Shown: positions 45,819-59,600, numbered from the stretch's first letter. The stretch is 64,000 nt of DNA from Ipomoea triloba (GCF_003576645.1 NC_044916.1:26854755-26918754), one strand, 5' to 3'. Numbers and translations: made by a program. Notes: generated from the letters alone by a model not told the origin.

Positions 45819-48800
45819 TCACAAAACTGCTCCTCTTGTGGCTGTTCCAATATTCCACCCTCTCTCCTTTTCTCTTTGGCTTTGTTTCTGTAGCCCTCCT
45901 TCCTTTGTTACTCCTCTTCTAGCATTACCAAGTAACACTCTATGAGCCACCCTCCTACTTCCTATAGAAATTCTAACTTTCTCCGTTCCCAAATTCAATC
46001 CTCCTCCTCTTCTGATATGTTGCATTGGGGACTTCATTTGTATTCTCTTTTGAATGCTACGTCTTAAAGCACTGTGCAGTTTCTTACTTTCAATTTTTTG
46101 ATCTGTAGGACTATCCCCCGGCACTGGTTCAGGTAAGCATTTGCCTTTAGCATTGCCAACATCATCCTCCTCATTTGCTTGAATTGGTGCCAATGGTAAA
46201 AATGGAAGTGGCAACTTGGCTGCCCCGGTAACACTTGGCAATGGGATTAAAGAGTTGCGCCTCGGGGCTGATGTGGCTGGTAATTTATGTACAGTTGGGC
46301 ATAAAGAAGCTCTCCAAGCCCGTTTTGGCATTAATAGCTGTTCAATCCCAGGGTTATTTTCCTTGTCTTCTTTTTCTGCTAAGTCATTCTGCTTAAGGAG
46401 AGGATCCACTGAGAGTTTGTAATTATTGTTCTCAGAAAGTGGTTTTGGGAGATTGATTTGGCTTTTGTTCTCATCATAGGAGGTCTTTGGAGCTAGAGTA
46501 GTTTTGGTTGCAAATGGAGGCCTTGAAGAATTTTGATCTTCATGCTGTTGTCTTAAATGTTGTTGTTGCTGTAGCTGTTCAGCAATTCTAGAGTCCACTT
46601 GTTGCCTCGCTAGTTTCCTCTCTACTAGAAGTTGTGACTCCATTTCCTTAATCTGAAAGTGCATAAATTTCATCCATACCATTACCAACAACAAAGGTGT
46701 ATAAATTTCATCCATACCATTACCAACAACAAAGGTGTATAGCCCTTCCATAAACTTGGAAAGAATTAGGTGTTTTCATACCTTATCCTGGAGGCTCTTA
46801 ACTTTAAGATCTTTCTCTTTCATCTTCATCTCCAGACCATGAACTGTGTCTTCCATCTTCTTAACTTGGAAATCTTTTGTTTTCATTTCTTGTTTATTCT
46901 TTTCAACCTGACAAAAACAAGATTCTTTTTTTAAAATGTTGAAAAATTGGTAATAAAAAATTCCTTTGGTTGTTATAATTAGTGTACCATTTGTTTATAT
47001 TTCAAAAGCTCTGTGTTGTCCAGTTGCTTCTTTGCTGGACCCAACTCAATCCCTCGCACTCGGCTAGCAAAATTTAAGGAGCAGAGAGTCTCACTAACGT
47101 CATTCTCATTAGGACTGATCTGTACAAACATCAGTGTCTTTGAATCTCCTCCTGTAAATATGAATCCGTTGTATTTCAACTCTTAATCCCCTTTGCTTTG
47201 AAATATTGTCATTCATTTATCATGTGTCACTTAATATGTCAAACTTAAAAGAAAGATTACCTAAGGAGTCTTGGAGCAAGTGAGTCAGTTTTGAGTTTCT
47301 ATAAGCAATTGATAGAAGAAAGTTAATAAAACCAAGTATAATTATAAAAATTTAAAAATAATAATAACTACAATTTCACCATGTCAAAAAGATATGAGGA
47401 GTACCTAAAAGGAATGTGTGGGCTCTTATTTGCAAGTGCAGATATCACATCTCCAAGTGCAGAGAGTGATCTGTTTATGTTTTGTGTTTCTTTCAGCCGT
47501 TCCCCTTGAACCTCTGTCTTCGCAATTCTCTCACTCCCTGCAAGATCAATCAACCACAGCTTGCTCCTTGTACATTCCCCATTCAACAAGTTCTCCCCTT
47601 TTACCATCACACAATGAATGCTACACGCAATATAGATACCTCTAATTAGTAAAACAATTGTCTATCTGTCAAGAACAAATAAAAGGAGGCATAATGCAAG
47701 ATCTGTACCAATGTGATCTGCTGCTGTGCTCATTGGCATTTGTAGATCCTACTGCCCTTGAATTGCTCCCAGTCTGCAAGACTTCCCATACCTCATTCAT
47801 ATTGTTTACCTGGGCCTCAACTAGTCCAGGAACATGATGCACTCCTTCACCAACTTGCTTTATTTCAAGCCTTTGTATGGACATTATATAATCAGATCCA
47901 ATTCCAAACTAATATCATGATCAAAATTAGGATAAGAAACAAACACAAAATTACAGTCCATAATAAGATGCTTTCAATAATGTCCATATCATAACAACAA
48001 CATATGTGACGAAAAATGCTGAAGAAGGTTAAATTTTCTCATTTCTAAGGTGAAATATTAATTTACATTTAGGAACTGGCATTTAGAACCAATGTACTGT
48101 TCATTGTAGGCTGTGCATTTGCCAATGCAGCATGTCTAACACTCTAACCAAAGTTAAATCAAGCTGCTTATACTAGTTTTCATCGAACAGAATTTCTATT
48201 ATTCTATGCAATTACAAGGGAAAAAATTGCATCCATGTTAAGGCAGTAGTAGTTGAACTGATAAAAAAGTATAAAGGAAAATGTATTACCTTTTTGTGGT
48301 GGTCACCCCTGTCTGTGCTTCTGAAACCAACAAATCTCGTATTTGTTCATTATACACTTCCATGACACTGACAGATATTTCATACTGAAATGTATTATTT
48401 CGCTCTTCAATAATGCGAAACAGTTCCTCCAGAGTTCGGTAATTGACCCCACGAGCTTCTTTTGTGCCTTCCATTGTGAAAGTCTTCCCAGTACCGGTCT
48501 GACCATATGCAAATATGCAAACATTGTATCCATCCAAAACAGATGCTGCAAATGGGGCTGTATCTTCAAATACTTCAACTATTTCCACAACAAAAAAAAA
48601 AAAAAAAAAAAAAAAAAAAGAAGTTAGTGCACAAAAAATTGGCAGGAACAGGATAATATAAAAATAATAATTAAAAGAAAAAATCACTTACCTTGTTCTG
48701 CTTGAGGACTGAAAACAGCATCAAATTTAAATGTTTTCTTAGATAGCCCATTTGATTTTACAGTTAGTTCCCCCTCCTTGGCGGCTTCAAAATCAATTGC

Positions 48801-51519
48801 CATTGAAGCTCCCATAGCAATCTCTTCTACATTCAAAGGCCTACAGCGACAGAAAACCCTAATGTTTCCTGAAATAGTCATCAAGTTAAATAGCTAATAC
48901 AATTTTATTTTTATCAGTATTATTTTTAATACACTGTCAATACCTTTCAACTCCAAAACCTTGTTATAAAGCTCCCTTTTTTCCTTGGCACCTTTAATAA
49001 ATTTGTTCTTAAGATCTTCATGCAATTCCACATGTTGCTTCACTGTGAAAAAGGGTGGGAGTGCAGACATCCATGCCCATCAATCACAAATTACAAAGAT
49101 TCTTAAGCACATGTAACCCATAAACTAAATTTGATAGGTAATTAAATATACATTTTGATTGGATGAGAGAGCCCATATCAGTCATATCGGCTATGCATTG
49201 CTTAAATGACAAAGCCTCTTCTGAGAGCTTAATTTGATCCATCTTCATAATCTGTATAAAAAATTTACAGAGTGGATCAATATACAGTCAAAAGATCTAA
49301 TACAACAACGAGAAAAGAGTTTAATACCTTCATTTTTCTTGTCAGGTCTCTCAATGAGGAAAACCATTTGGTTTTTTCTTTTACTTGTCCCTCAATTGCA
49401 AAAGCTAATAAAATACTTCATTAGCATTGTGTCTTTGGAGAATTTTAAGACAGTTTCATTAAGAAGAAATTTATATACCTAATGATCCAACATGCATTGA
49501 CTTGCGCATGAGCTCATTTTGAAGATCCTCTAAGGACTTGCATGCTTCTTGGCATTCTCTACTTTTTTGTTCATTAAGCCTTTTAAGTTCCTCCAGCTGC
49601 CTCTTTGTGTCCTCCAGTTCCTTCTCTAGACAATTATTCTCCAACTTAACCCTTTGAGCATCTCCATCTTCCTCGCCATGATCAATGGCCTAAATACATG
49701 ATATTGAAGCAAATCAAGTTAACATGACATTTCCAAAAGATAAATGTATAAATATAGAAATAAGCTTTCAACGCCAACCTTCCAAGACTTGCTTTGTGGC
49801 AATTGTAAACATCCTGATATTTCATGTAATTCGACCTCTTCCGAACCTGGTAGGTCAGTTACTCATATAACATTACTTGGAGAAGTATGTAAATTAAATT
49901 ATGTAACTTTAAATGAAAACAAACTAACACTTACCAGACTTCTTCCTTACAGAAATACCACTAACAATAGGGAGTCCTATTATTCCCTCAAATCTTATAC
50001 ATAATCCCTCTTCACCATTAACATGAGCCTCGAGATCAGATATCACAAGGGGTTTATTTGCACCAACACAGGCATAAATATCCAAGGAGGAGATAACCTA
50101 CTCAAAATGTTCAATCAAGTATAAATTAGAAAACATTGACACAGCAAAGAAGACTCACACACTGGTTAAATTTGTTACAAGAATGGTTCCTTACCTTCTG
50201 TTCCTGTATGTAAACATCAAATACTCTCATTCCTGGAGGACCATTGGTTAACACAATCTCTGCAAAGTGCAGATCAACCAAGTAACATCCAGCATCCATG
50301 ATCTCAAAGTTATATAAAAAATTTCCAAACCGAGCAGACTGGTACAGACCACTGGCACCTCCATCTCCAACTATAGCGTCAGTCCTAATAGTATCACCTC
50401 CAGTAAAAAACTTGTCCTTTGAAAACTGTGTGTCCCCTTGGAAGTTGATACAATCTGTTGATCCAACATTAATGGTAACCATAGACCTCAAGTGGACTGG
50501 TGAAAACTCTTCCATCACTGGTGGTGGTGGAAGCTCAAATTCATCTTTTGATAGAGAAAGGAAGGTTGAGAACTTTGCAGACGCAGGGGTATCATTAGAG
50601 TCCTTAATTTCAGACCCCTTTATCCCATTCTCTAAAGACACTTCAATTGAGCTACCCTTGAAAATTTCAGGTGATTCTCCATAGCTTTGTTTAGGAATTT
50701 CCGGTGACTCAGCACAGGTCATCAAATCAGGAGATGTTAATGAAAATTCCAAAATCTCCCTACCTAATTAAGGCCAATATAATAATAATCCTTATCAGTA
50801 TAACTATTGTCTATGACCCTTCTTTCTATATCAAGTATCAACCAATAATAAAAGCCTCAATATCATAACTCATAAGAACTAAATCCCAAAAAAAATTAAA
50901 AAGATCTTCAAACTACAAGCATTGGGGAAAAGAACTGTAATTACCAAGCACTAGTGAAGTTGTTACATCAGGAGATGTGGGATAAGGGCCTATGAAAATC
51001 AAATAAATAGGAGAAAAATAAGAATAAATCAATCCAATAAAATTATTATCCATATCAGTTAAGAATTTTGAAAACCACAACTTATGAAAATATAAATACA
51101 GTTTTCAAACTCCTACCTTCCATCATGCTTTCCACAATTGGGTCAGTATAAATATCCTCTGGGATCTCGTCTACAACAACCGGACAATAAAACTCTTCAG
51201 CATTAAAGAATAACCCATCCCCACCACCAAAATGGAGAAAAAAAATTGGTTTTTAAAAAACTACAATTACCTTGCATTGGGGAATCTAGTAAATCAGGAA
51301 ATGTGGGAGCAGTGCCTATGAAAACCAGAAAAAGATGATAGAAAATGAGATCGAACTGAAGATCCATACAGAATATAGAACTGGATATCGAGATTTGAAG
51401 CTGGGAGTGAGTGCGAGATGCTTACAAGAAGTGTATGAGCTGAATTGTTGCTGTTGTTGAGAAGAAACATCAGTGAGAAGAAGAGGGTCTTGCCAAGAAT
51501 GACGATAAAGATCTTCCAT
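45819..51519 (-). CDS. Kinesin-14 (KIN-14) with malectin-like domain
   Basis: Nineteen exons: 51519-51426, 51315-51271, 51170-51117, 50989-50945, 50763-50195, 50097-49935, 49846-49779, 49689-49479, 49390-49328, 49251-49152, 49042-48944, 48868-48693, 48578-48290, 47870-47709, 47620-47405, 47298-47261, 47151-46988, 46907-46782 and 46652-45819. They sum to 3516 bp, or 1171 aa, in frame. A malectin-like domain ([22 protein letters not shown]) spans about 175-330. A coiled coil precedes the motor. The motor, about 504-850, has P-loop GQTGTGKT at 588-595, the switch I-like [17 protein letters not shown] and [13 protein letters not shown] neck-proximal [11 protein letters not shown] start marks the minus-end-directed C-type class. 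A second coiled coil and a basic Ser/Arg tail follow. Arabidopsis At1g72250 and At2g22610 share this layout. It probably moves on microtubules; the role of the malectin domain is unknown. Confidence 0.95.
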
Positions 51520-51872
51520 TGATAAAAAATAGAAAAGGTAAGCTATGGAGTTCAATTTGAAATGCAATGAGTGCACTGTAACGAAAAAGATTAAAAGAAG
51601 AAAAGGGATTCAATGCTTTTCAATTTAGGTTGAGAGAGATTGAGATTGCTCTGAGAGAGAAGCAATTCGCCGTTACAATGGGAAAGTCTACCAACGGTCG
51701 TTTTGAAATTTGAAATTCGGAGCCGGGCCAATTGGAAACTATATTCTATAGATGGAAAGAAATCTACAGCAATTAACTTTACCACGAGAATTATACACAG
51801 AGAGAGAAAAGCTTCCACGTGTCCAGTCAATACAACCAGGTAAATTTCAAATTCTAATTTCACCTCCCATTT
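51520..51872 (-). promoter_or_regulatory. Presumed promoter and leader of the kinesin gene
   Basis: Position-based call only. It contains 'gagagagattgagattgctctgagagag' and 'caacggtcgttttgaaatttgaaattcgg', including an AACGG core that resembles the MSA motif of mitotic plant promoters. That motif is seen in sequence; its function here is inferred. Confidence 0.45.
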
Positions 51873-52050
51873 ATGATTTTTTTTTTTGAAAACTATGATT
51901 CATTTGATCAGAAGGAATGAATTAGGGGGAAAAAAATCAATTCTGTACAAAAAATGTGAGAATTCAAATTTCATAGGCAAAGAAACAAAATTATTGAGAA
52001 TTGAAAGAAAAATGTGAATAAAAACTAAAATGTGCTCATATAATTATAAT

Positions 52051-52089
<39 letters not shown>

Positions 52090-52987
52090 ATCACAATTTA
52101 CTATGAAATTCAATTGCGCAGCTTATGAAATTGCAATTCTTGAGGAGTTAAGGGTAATGGAAGTGTACATTTCATGAATTGAGTAGGAATGAAGTTACAA
52201 TTCTATCGTATCAAACACTCCATTAAGCTTTGTTTGGCATACCTAAAAAGCTATAATAGTTACAAATTAAAAAGTTAACAATTAGTCAGATTTTGATGGA
52301 CGACATGGGGAGTCTCAGCCAGATTATGATGAACCACATCGGGGGAGGGGGGGAGCGGGGGTTAGCAGTCTTTGTGAGGTCGTCACAAATCTAATGGGGT
52401 GTTTGGTTAGATGTAGTTGGAATTCATTCTTACTTTATTCCATGGCAAGACAAATTATAGTGTTTGGTTTTAGGGAACTGCAATTCCACATAATTGTAAT
52501 TCCCTTCTTTTGTTGAATTGCAAATTCATGGGTACCCCATAAATTGTAATTCAATGGTTGTTGGAAAGGGAAAAAGGGAATAAATGATAAAAGTACCATT
52601 GGTTATTATTATTATTAGGCAAAGTGTCAAATAGCCACATCCACCACTCGCAATTGCTCAATTAACCACTTGTTCTAAAATAAGATCTAATTGACCACAT
52701 TTACCTTTAAAATTGTATTCACTTAGCATTTTCTCTAGGTTTCTATCAAGTAATCATTCCATAATGTTAACATGAAATTTACATACAAATAATTTGATGA
52801 CTTGCTTCATTGTTAATTCATTCAAACCTAGAGAAAACTGTTGCTTTCTCTCTCCTCATCCTCACCACCATCATCGCGAGTGTCGATCTTAAAACAAAAT
52901 CAGTAGCTTCTCTTGATTTTGCACTACCATTTAGGCTCTCCCTTGTGTGCGCATGAAAGGTTGGTGAGTTATAGCACTATCGACACT
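51873..52987. other. Spacer with MITE-like segments
   Basis: 51890-52215 and 52394-52620 carry the 'tgcaattc', 'ggtgtttggtta' and 'aaattatagtgtttgg' wording of a MITE family also seen at 16640-17000. There is an (ATA)n run at 52040-52085 and, at 52225-52290, one end of the hAT-like family of 10.8 kb. No gene was recognised. Confidence 0.45.
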
Positions 52988-53060
52988 CACTACTGGAAAT
53001 CAGCGATTTTCCGACCACTTTTCCGACCACCTGAAAAAGTGGTCGCAAAAAGTTATCTTT
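52988..53060. mobile_element. CACTA-type transposon end (fragment)
   Basis: Starts CACTACTGGAAATC and continues with repeated 'ttttccgaccac' and its complement 'gtggtcg', the sub-terminal repeat pattern of En/Spm (CACTA) elements. No matching second end was found. Confidence 0.55.
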
Positions 53061-54111
53061 TTTCCATTTTTCATCCAGCAATGACTCTGCACATCTAAAA
53101 TGAACAAAATAGATGCGCTCATTGATTGTACGTTCAAAGTTTTCTAACAAATTTGGTTTCAAACACCTCAAAGATTATAGGACATTTTACAGTTGGTGCA
53201 CGCTTAACCGAGGCAGCTGGAGCAAACAAGAGAAATGAAATTCTATATTGTGACTAGAAGCGCAAGGCCATGAATAAGTTCTGCCTCCAAGCATGTTCAT
53301 GAATTAGGCAACAAAGAGTTTCACGAGGGATGCCTGTGAGCCCTATAGCAAAGCATGAAAGGGTATGGTAATAAGCATATAAATATCATACAATCATAGA
53401 AAGTTTCAAAAATCTCATGTTAAAGATATTGTGGGATTACTTAGGCACACAAGTAGCAATGGGGAGGCAACAAACAATTTTCACTTTTCAAATCGACAGC
53501 CGCGATAATGGTGGTGAGAATGAGGATGGAGAACATGGTGATTTTCTCTGGGTTTAAAAATCTAATCAATATTTTAAAAAATATTTAAAAAAAAAAATAG
53601 TCATAAACGCGAAAATCCAAATCCTAACTGCACTACACTTTCGCATTTTTGTAAAGTGTAAATTTTAATGCTTAAATGATGAATATCTTAATTTAGTGAA
53701 TTATTAGCTGGACCAAATTGTTTTTAAGTATTGAGTATTTCATTATTTGTGGTGTGGTCTTGTGGAACCTTATATGGTTTTTTAAAAAAAGATTTGATAT
53801 ACCATTTTTAATATAGCAAACAAACAAATTATGTTAATATAAAATTATTAGTATGCAACATTATTTTAGTAATTTTTAAATGCATAATTTCAAAATTTGA
53901 AAAATAGGTAAATTGACTAGCTCGTCGTTATGCAAGTCAAGTTTATAACAACATAATCTGTTTAAGAAACATGACAATTTATTTTGATAACTCTACCTTT
54001 ATCATGTATTATTATTATTAAGATTCCTAGTGATAGTTTGTATGATGAATTCTATATGCTAACTTGTGTGTTTTAAGTATCCTAATACTTGTACAATATA
54101 ATGAATATGTA

Positions 54112-54161
<50 letters not shown>

Positions 54162-54589
54162 TTGCTATTGTAATACTCGCATTGATGCTTTGATCAGAAT
54201 CTCCATACAACCAATATTTATACTTCTACCTTCTCTAAGGTCTTCAGTCTTCAACTCTTCACTACTATGACTTCCCATACAACCCATAAATGTTAATACA
54301 TACATGCATGTACATTGTGAACCTTCGTCCTAATTGTTAACCATACGTCAAGCATTGCTATAATTAGGAAGATAACTTACTAGTAAGCTGTCACCCCAAC
54401 GACGCAAACTTTCTTCAATTTTCGTCAGAAGGAAGAGTTATGTATAGTCGTAAAAGGAATATACTACGATTTTAATGACATTATGGTCTAGTGGCACGAT
54501 GTGCCTCTCTGGAATAGAATCTGTAATCCATTGTTTGTCTTGACCGTTTATTCATAGGACCCAGGTACTAGCTATTTCCAAGCACTCGA

Positions 54590-54645
<56 letters not shown>

Positions 54646-54724
54646 GTAATTAATACAATATATACACTTATATATATAATACATTATGTTTATTGAAGTA
54701 TACACATAAATTCATTCATAATAA

Positions 54725-54771
<47 letters not shown>

Positions 54772-55076
54772 GCATACATACACACACATATCTTTGTTCA
54801 TTATATTGTAGCTAGAGATTTATACATAAGGTTACTGAATAACCTTGTAGTACATCCTTGTTAATTATTTCAAGGCGACAGATCTTTTATTTAACGCACA
54901 CTACATGTCTTCGTACAAAAACTATACTAGGCCATCAGATATGCTTGCCAAAAATAAAATAATAAAGGCATACTGAAAAACACTAGTATACTTATAATAA
55001 CCAACGTATCGATAACTCATATGTACACACCATGTAATACGTTATAATTAGTCATTGTTCAATAAATTTGTTACTC
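53061..55076. other. AT-rich spacer with microsatellites
   Basis: Holds (AT)n(AC)n at 54117-54160, (AT)n at 54593-54638 and (ATT)n at 54725-54770. No gene was recognised. Confidence 0.5.
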
Positions 55077-55755
55077 CGTATCTACAGGGCCGTTCCATTA
55101 AAAAATATGGGTCTTGTCTAGTAGGTTAAATTGGACCTTCCGTCCTTCACTATTTTTGTTTCGGGATGCAATCTAATTAAATATAATAGAGTAAAATTAC
55201 AATCTAAATAAAATAGAGTAAAACAAAAAGCACAAATATAATAATAGAGAGGTCAAACAAGAACATAGGGGGGGGGGGGATATTTTTTCAGTACAATGCT
55301 TAAAAAAAAGATATATCTATTTATAAAAGTAAATATAAAGTTAGAAGTTTATAAGATCTAGAAAATCTCTATAACTAAGATAATTGAGTTCAATCCATAT
55401 AGACTTCAAGTTATTGTATTGAATGTATTATATGATAAAAGTGAAAAAGTAATAAAAAAATTGTCTAAATATAATGCATAAAATTCAACAAAGAACAAAA
55501 TAGATTTCAAAGTTTAATTTAAAATTAGTGGCATTTTCATGCATATTTAAATACAAATTTATTCACCCAATCCAAATTTCGATGTCAATTACTTCTAAAA
55601 TTTTATTTTCAATTACAATTAAGAGCAATCAATATATATGGATGCTAAAAATACGCAGTATTTATCAAGTATAAAATTATTGAACTATATATATAATATT
55701 TTTTTCAAAATTGGGGGTTCTATGCGGTCGCCCAAGGGCCAGCCCTGCGTATCTA
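55077..55755. mobile_element. hAT-type non-autonomous element, 663 bp, exact 8-bp TSD
   Basis: The element 55085-55747 starts CAGGGCCG and ends CCAGCCCTG. Both flanks read CGTATCTA (55077-55084 and 55748-55755), an exact 8-bp target duplication. The interior is AT-rich and non-coding, with a G-run of 12-13 at about 55266-55279. Its ends match the family of 37625-37915. Confidence 0.92.
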
Positions 55756-56292
55756 ACTAGTATCCACATGTCTCTCTTAGTCTCTTTGTATCGCATACAA
55801 AATGACATGCAACTCACCATATTCAAATTCATATATTGTGATAGTCTTATCAGAATTATAATGTCCAAATTAAAACTTTTATGACTAAATATGCTTTTAC
55901 AATAGTGATTACCTAATTATTTGTCACTCATATTCTTAATCTTTAAGAATGAAGGATTATAAAAATTGTACATGAATATTAATCAAATCATAATAAATAA
56001 ATTTTGACAAAATTACAACGCTCAAATAAATAAAAGTTGACTTTTGAATTTAAAAAGTATTATTATATATTATCAAAAATGAATTTAAAAATATTATTGG
56101 AAAAAAATTTCAGGGCAGTGTGTCTGTGTGACTGTGTGTGAGCAAAAAGTTGTTAAGTGACATGCAAGGACAATTGAAAACCAATTACTGGGTTATGTGG
56201 CATTTTTCCAAATTGGTGAAATAGGCAAATGTAGACCATAAATATAAATTACATTTTTTATTTTTAATATATTAAAAGTATATTATTTGTGT

Positions 56293-56328
<36 letters not shown>

Positions 56329-56642
56329 AAATGAATATATATTATTTAATAGTATATAAAATAATATATTTTCAAATAACATATTTTACGTATGTAAAAA
56401 ATATGTTTTTAATATATTAAAAATGTAATTTTTATTTGTGGTGCATATAATTGTGTTGGATTATGTTTGATTGGGTTAAATAGGCATGTACGGTGTGTCT
56501 CGTAGCAGTGCACTTGAACGCACCGAATCATTTGACCGCTTGACAAAATATAGCATCGAAACGGGTGCAAATATAGAAGCAATTTCGTCCAGCCCGAGTT
56601 TAGCCCGCAAACGGAAAACCAGTCGAGAGAGGGAAGAAGATA
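55756..56642. other. Spacer and upstream region of the C3HC gene
   Basis: AT-rich, with an (AT)n run at 56299-56325. No gene was recognised. The last 150 bp, richer in G and C, are the likely promoter and leader. Confidence 0.45.
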
Positions 56643-56668
56643 CAGAGAGAGAGAGAGAGAGAGAGAGA
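56643..56668 (+). repeat. (GA)n microsatellite in the leader of the C3HC gene
   Basis: About 13 GA units end directly before the start codon at 56669. GA-rich leaders are common in plant genes and can affect expression when their length varies. Confidence 0.85.
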
Positions 56669-59600
56669 ATGATGAAGGAAGAAGCCATAAGCTCCTCTGG
56701 CGATCCTCTGCTGCCACCCAAGTCTTCCTCTCCTCCGCCTACCCCCACTCCCGCTGCTAGGTAACCCCAATCCCCATCGAAACAACAAAAACCCTAGGTT
56801 ACGTTTCTCTCTACTCATTCTGTGTTGCTCCCCATCCCATTCTGGGGCTTTCGCCTTTCCATAAGCGAATTTTCGGTTATTTGTTTATAATAATCTTTGT
56901 AATGCTGCTTTTCTTTCTTCACACTTTGACACTCTTTCGTGTTAAGCTTATTCATTTGTTTGCCTCTTCCGTTATAAAACTTATAATCGAGTCTTGGGGT
57001 TTTAATTTTTATCTTTCTTATGTTTTCTTTTTCCAAAACTAATTGTTTCAATGAAATCGCATGATTCTGCTAGCCACAAACCTATAATTCAATAACAGCA
57101 TATTAGGAAAATAGAAAGGATTTTGTTGCTAGGGAAGCTGAGGTTTGAAATGGTTGCTGGCTATTTGCCAGCAAGGCAGCAATGGTATTACTGTAGTGTA
57201 GTTATTTGAGGATAAAACTGTGCATTTGCTGCAGTTTCTTTTACATATGGATGAGGTGATTTTAATCTATTTATCTCTTCTGTATGACAATAAGTTGTGG
57301 CTATGGAATCATCAACTTCCCTGGGCTAAGGCAAACAAGATGTGAAGTAAAGATGGGATAGTCAGAGAACAATTGGTCAAATTGTTTGACTTTTCCAAAC
57401 ATTTCAACCACTTGAGTGATAAGTAGTTTAATAGATTGTATTACTTCTTGTCAGTTCTGCAGGGGCATCTTCTCCTACTGTTCCAGTAAATGTTGGCAGC
57501 ACAGACTGGGCAGTACAGGGCTCAAAAGCAGGTTCCGTTTCCCGTGTTGGGTCACAGCGCATAGGGACTTCATTGAGTACCAGTGCTGGTGGTTCTGCTC
57601 TTGGATCATCACAGCCTTCGTGTAGACCCTGGGAAAGGGGTGATCTATTGAGACGCCTCTCAACATTCAAACCCACAGACTGGTTTGGAAAGCCTAAGGT
57701 TTAAATCTGGGCCTCCATTTATTATCATATTACATCGAAGTTACTCAAAAATCATTTGTTGGTTCTTTTGTGTGTGGATCCTATTTTCCGTCAATATTTA
57801 CATTATGGCGCTACTTTGAGATAGTTTTGAAGTTGGGGGACATAGACAACTATATTTCTTAGATGATTTTGCACAGGCAGGGGCTAGCTGCAGAAGAGCT
57901 AGGCCAATTAATTACTTAGAACTCTGCGCTGCCCCAGCCCCCAGAATTTATTACTTAGCACTGAAAATAAGAATTTTTATTCCTCTTAATTTTACATCCT
58001 TAATGTCTTTAGTGCATTTATCTTTTATTCCTCTTAATTCTAGTTCATCCTTAATCTCTTTTGTGGCATTTTCTATTCCTCTTAAGTCTAGTACATTGCT
58101 AATATCTTTAGTGATATTTATTTTCCCTTCGGAAAAAGAGAGTTTACAGATAATGGTGCTGGGTTGCGTCTTTCTCTAACTGGTCAATTTCCATTTAATT
58201 TTTATCCTCACTTAGAAAACAACAAGAAAGGTACTCTTTGATAATAGACATGAATTGCACTAGCTAAAATGAAGCTAAGGCTAAGTGAATTTTACTATCT
58301 CCTTTATGATGAATGGACATTCTTTTTTAAGCATTATGCCTCAATGATACTGTATGCCCTTGCTGCACCTTCTATTCTCTTCATTTATTTATTCAGTTAC
58401 CTCTTGTTTTTCTTGTACTTTCTTTATTAACTTATTTGTGTCACAAATGTTTTGTGCTAAAATAGTGAGCTTTACATAATTTTAAGTGGACTGGAGGTTT
58501 CTTCAATTCATGGTTTTAGTATGACTTTGGCAGGCTGCTGGTTCTATGGCTTGTGCCAGAAGGGGCTGGATAAATGTGGATGCTGATAAGATTGAATGCG
58601 AGTCATGTGGTGCAAATCTCAAATTTATTTCCTCAGCTACCTGGACTCCTTCTGAAGGTGGCTTGTGCTGTATATTATTTTGGCATTTTATAGCTGTTTG
58701 TTATTCTTATTTCATAGTTAGCAATCAGATTTTTTTTTTTAATTCCGTTAAGACCCTTATATAATCATAGTGTACATTATTACTAGAATAGTATAGTATA
58801 TTAGTATTCACTATTCAGAGTAATTAACAGCTAGGGGAAAATTTTCTGATAACCTTTAGAATTGGAACTGAAAAAAAAATCCATCCTATATGTCAAACAA
58901 GGGGATATCCTATGCCCATTTCTCTTTCTCTAGTATCTTGATTTCTACCTTTAAACCATGCCAAGATTTAGCTTGAGATTGTCCAGGCCAAGAGTGTTTA
59001 GGCCTAGTTTAGTGGGGTTTTTAATAGAAATAATGCTAATTTTACTAAGGTTGGTATATGCTTGTGGGTCCATAAAGTTCAGGGGCTAATTTAATTATGA
59101 GTTAACTGTTAACCTTAATGTTTCTTTTTACCATATGAATAGTGGTTAGGGACTGATAAAGTTTTTTAATAGTTCAGTTGTTTATAATTTTATTTCTTAA
59201 GTTCAGGTGATGTAGGTGCACATTTCCCTAATTAAAAAGGTGGTTTTATTATTTATGAGTGTCAACTGCTTAACTTCAGAGAACTGTAACCTGATGCTCA
59301 TTGGATATTATGAAATTATCTAATTGAGGCACACATGGAAATTCACTTTGATAATTGTGAGCTTTTGCAACTTGGATATCTAGTGTAACCAAGTGCACCT
59401 CATTTAGAGTTTGTACTGTCTATGACAATTATGCAGCAATTTTTTGCCCTTGTTACCTTATGTTTTAACCTTAATAAGACTTTACTGCATGCCTGTTATA
59501 CCTTTTGTTCTAATAAATAGGTTATCCTTTATAGCTGATGTTGCTGGTGAAGACTTTGCAAAAAAACTTGATGAAGGGCATAAAGTCACTTGTCCATGGA

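Noticed and set aside
48592..48619. Poly-A (plus strand) inside the kinesin gene as a retrogene tail
   Set aside because: It lies within an intron whose ends splice in frame; no other retrogene sign.
56486..56668. Upstream ATG extending exon 1 of the C3HC gene
   Set aside because: It would translate the (GA)n leader into an Arg/Glu run; the ATG at 56669 follows the repeat and opens MMKEEAISS.
59444..59534. Open frame before exon 4 of the C3HC gene
   Set aside because: It is intron sequence; the acceptor TTTATAG at 59528-59534 restores the frame from exon 3.
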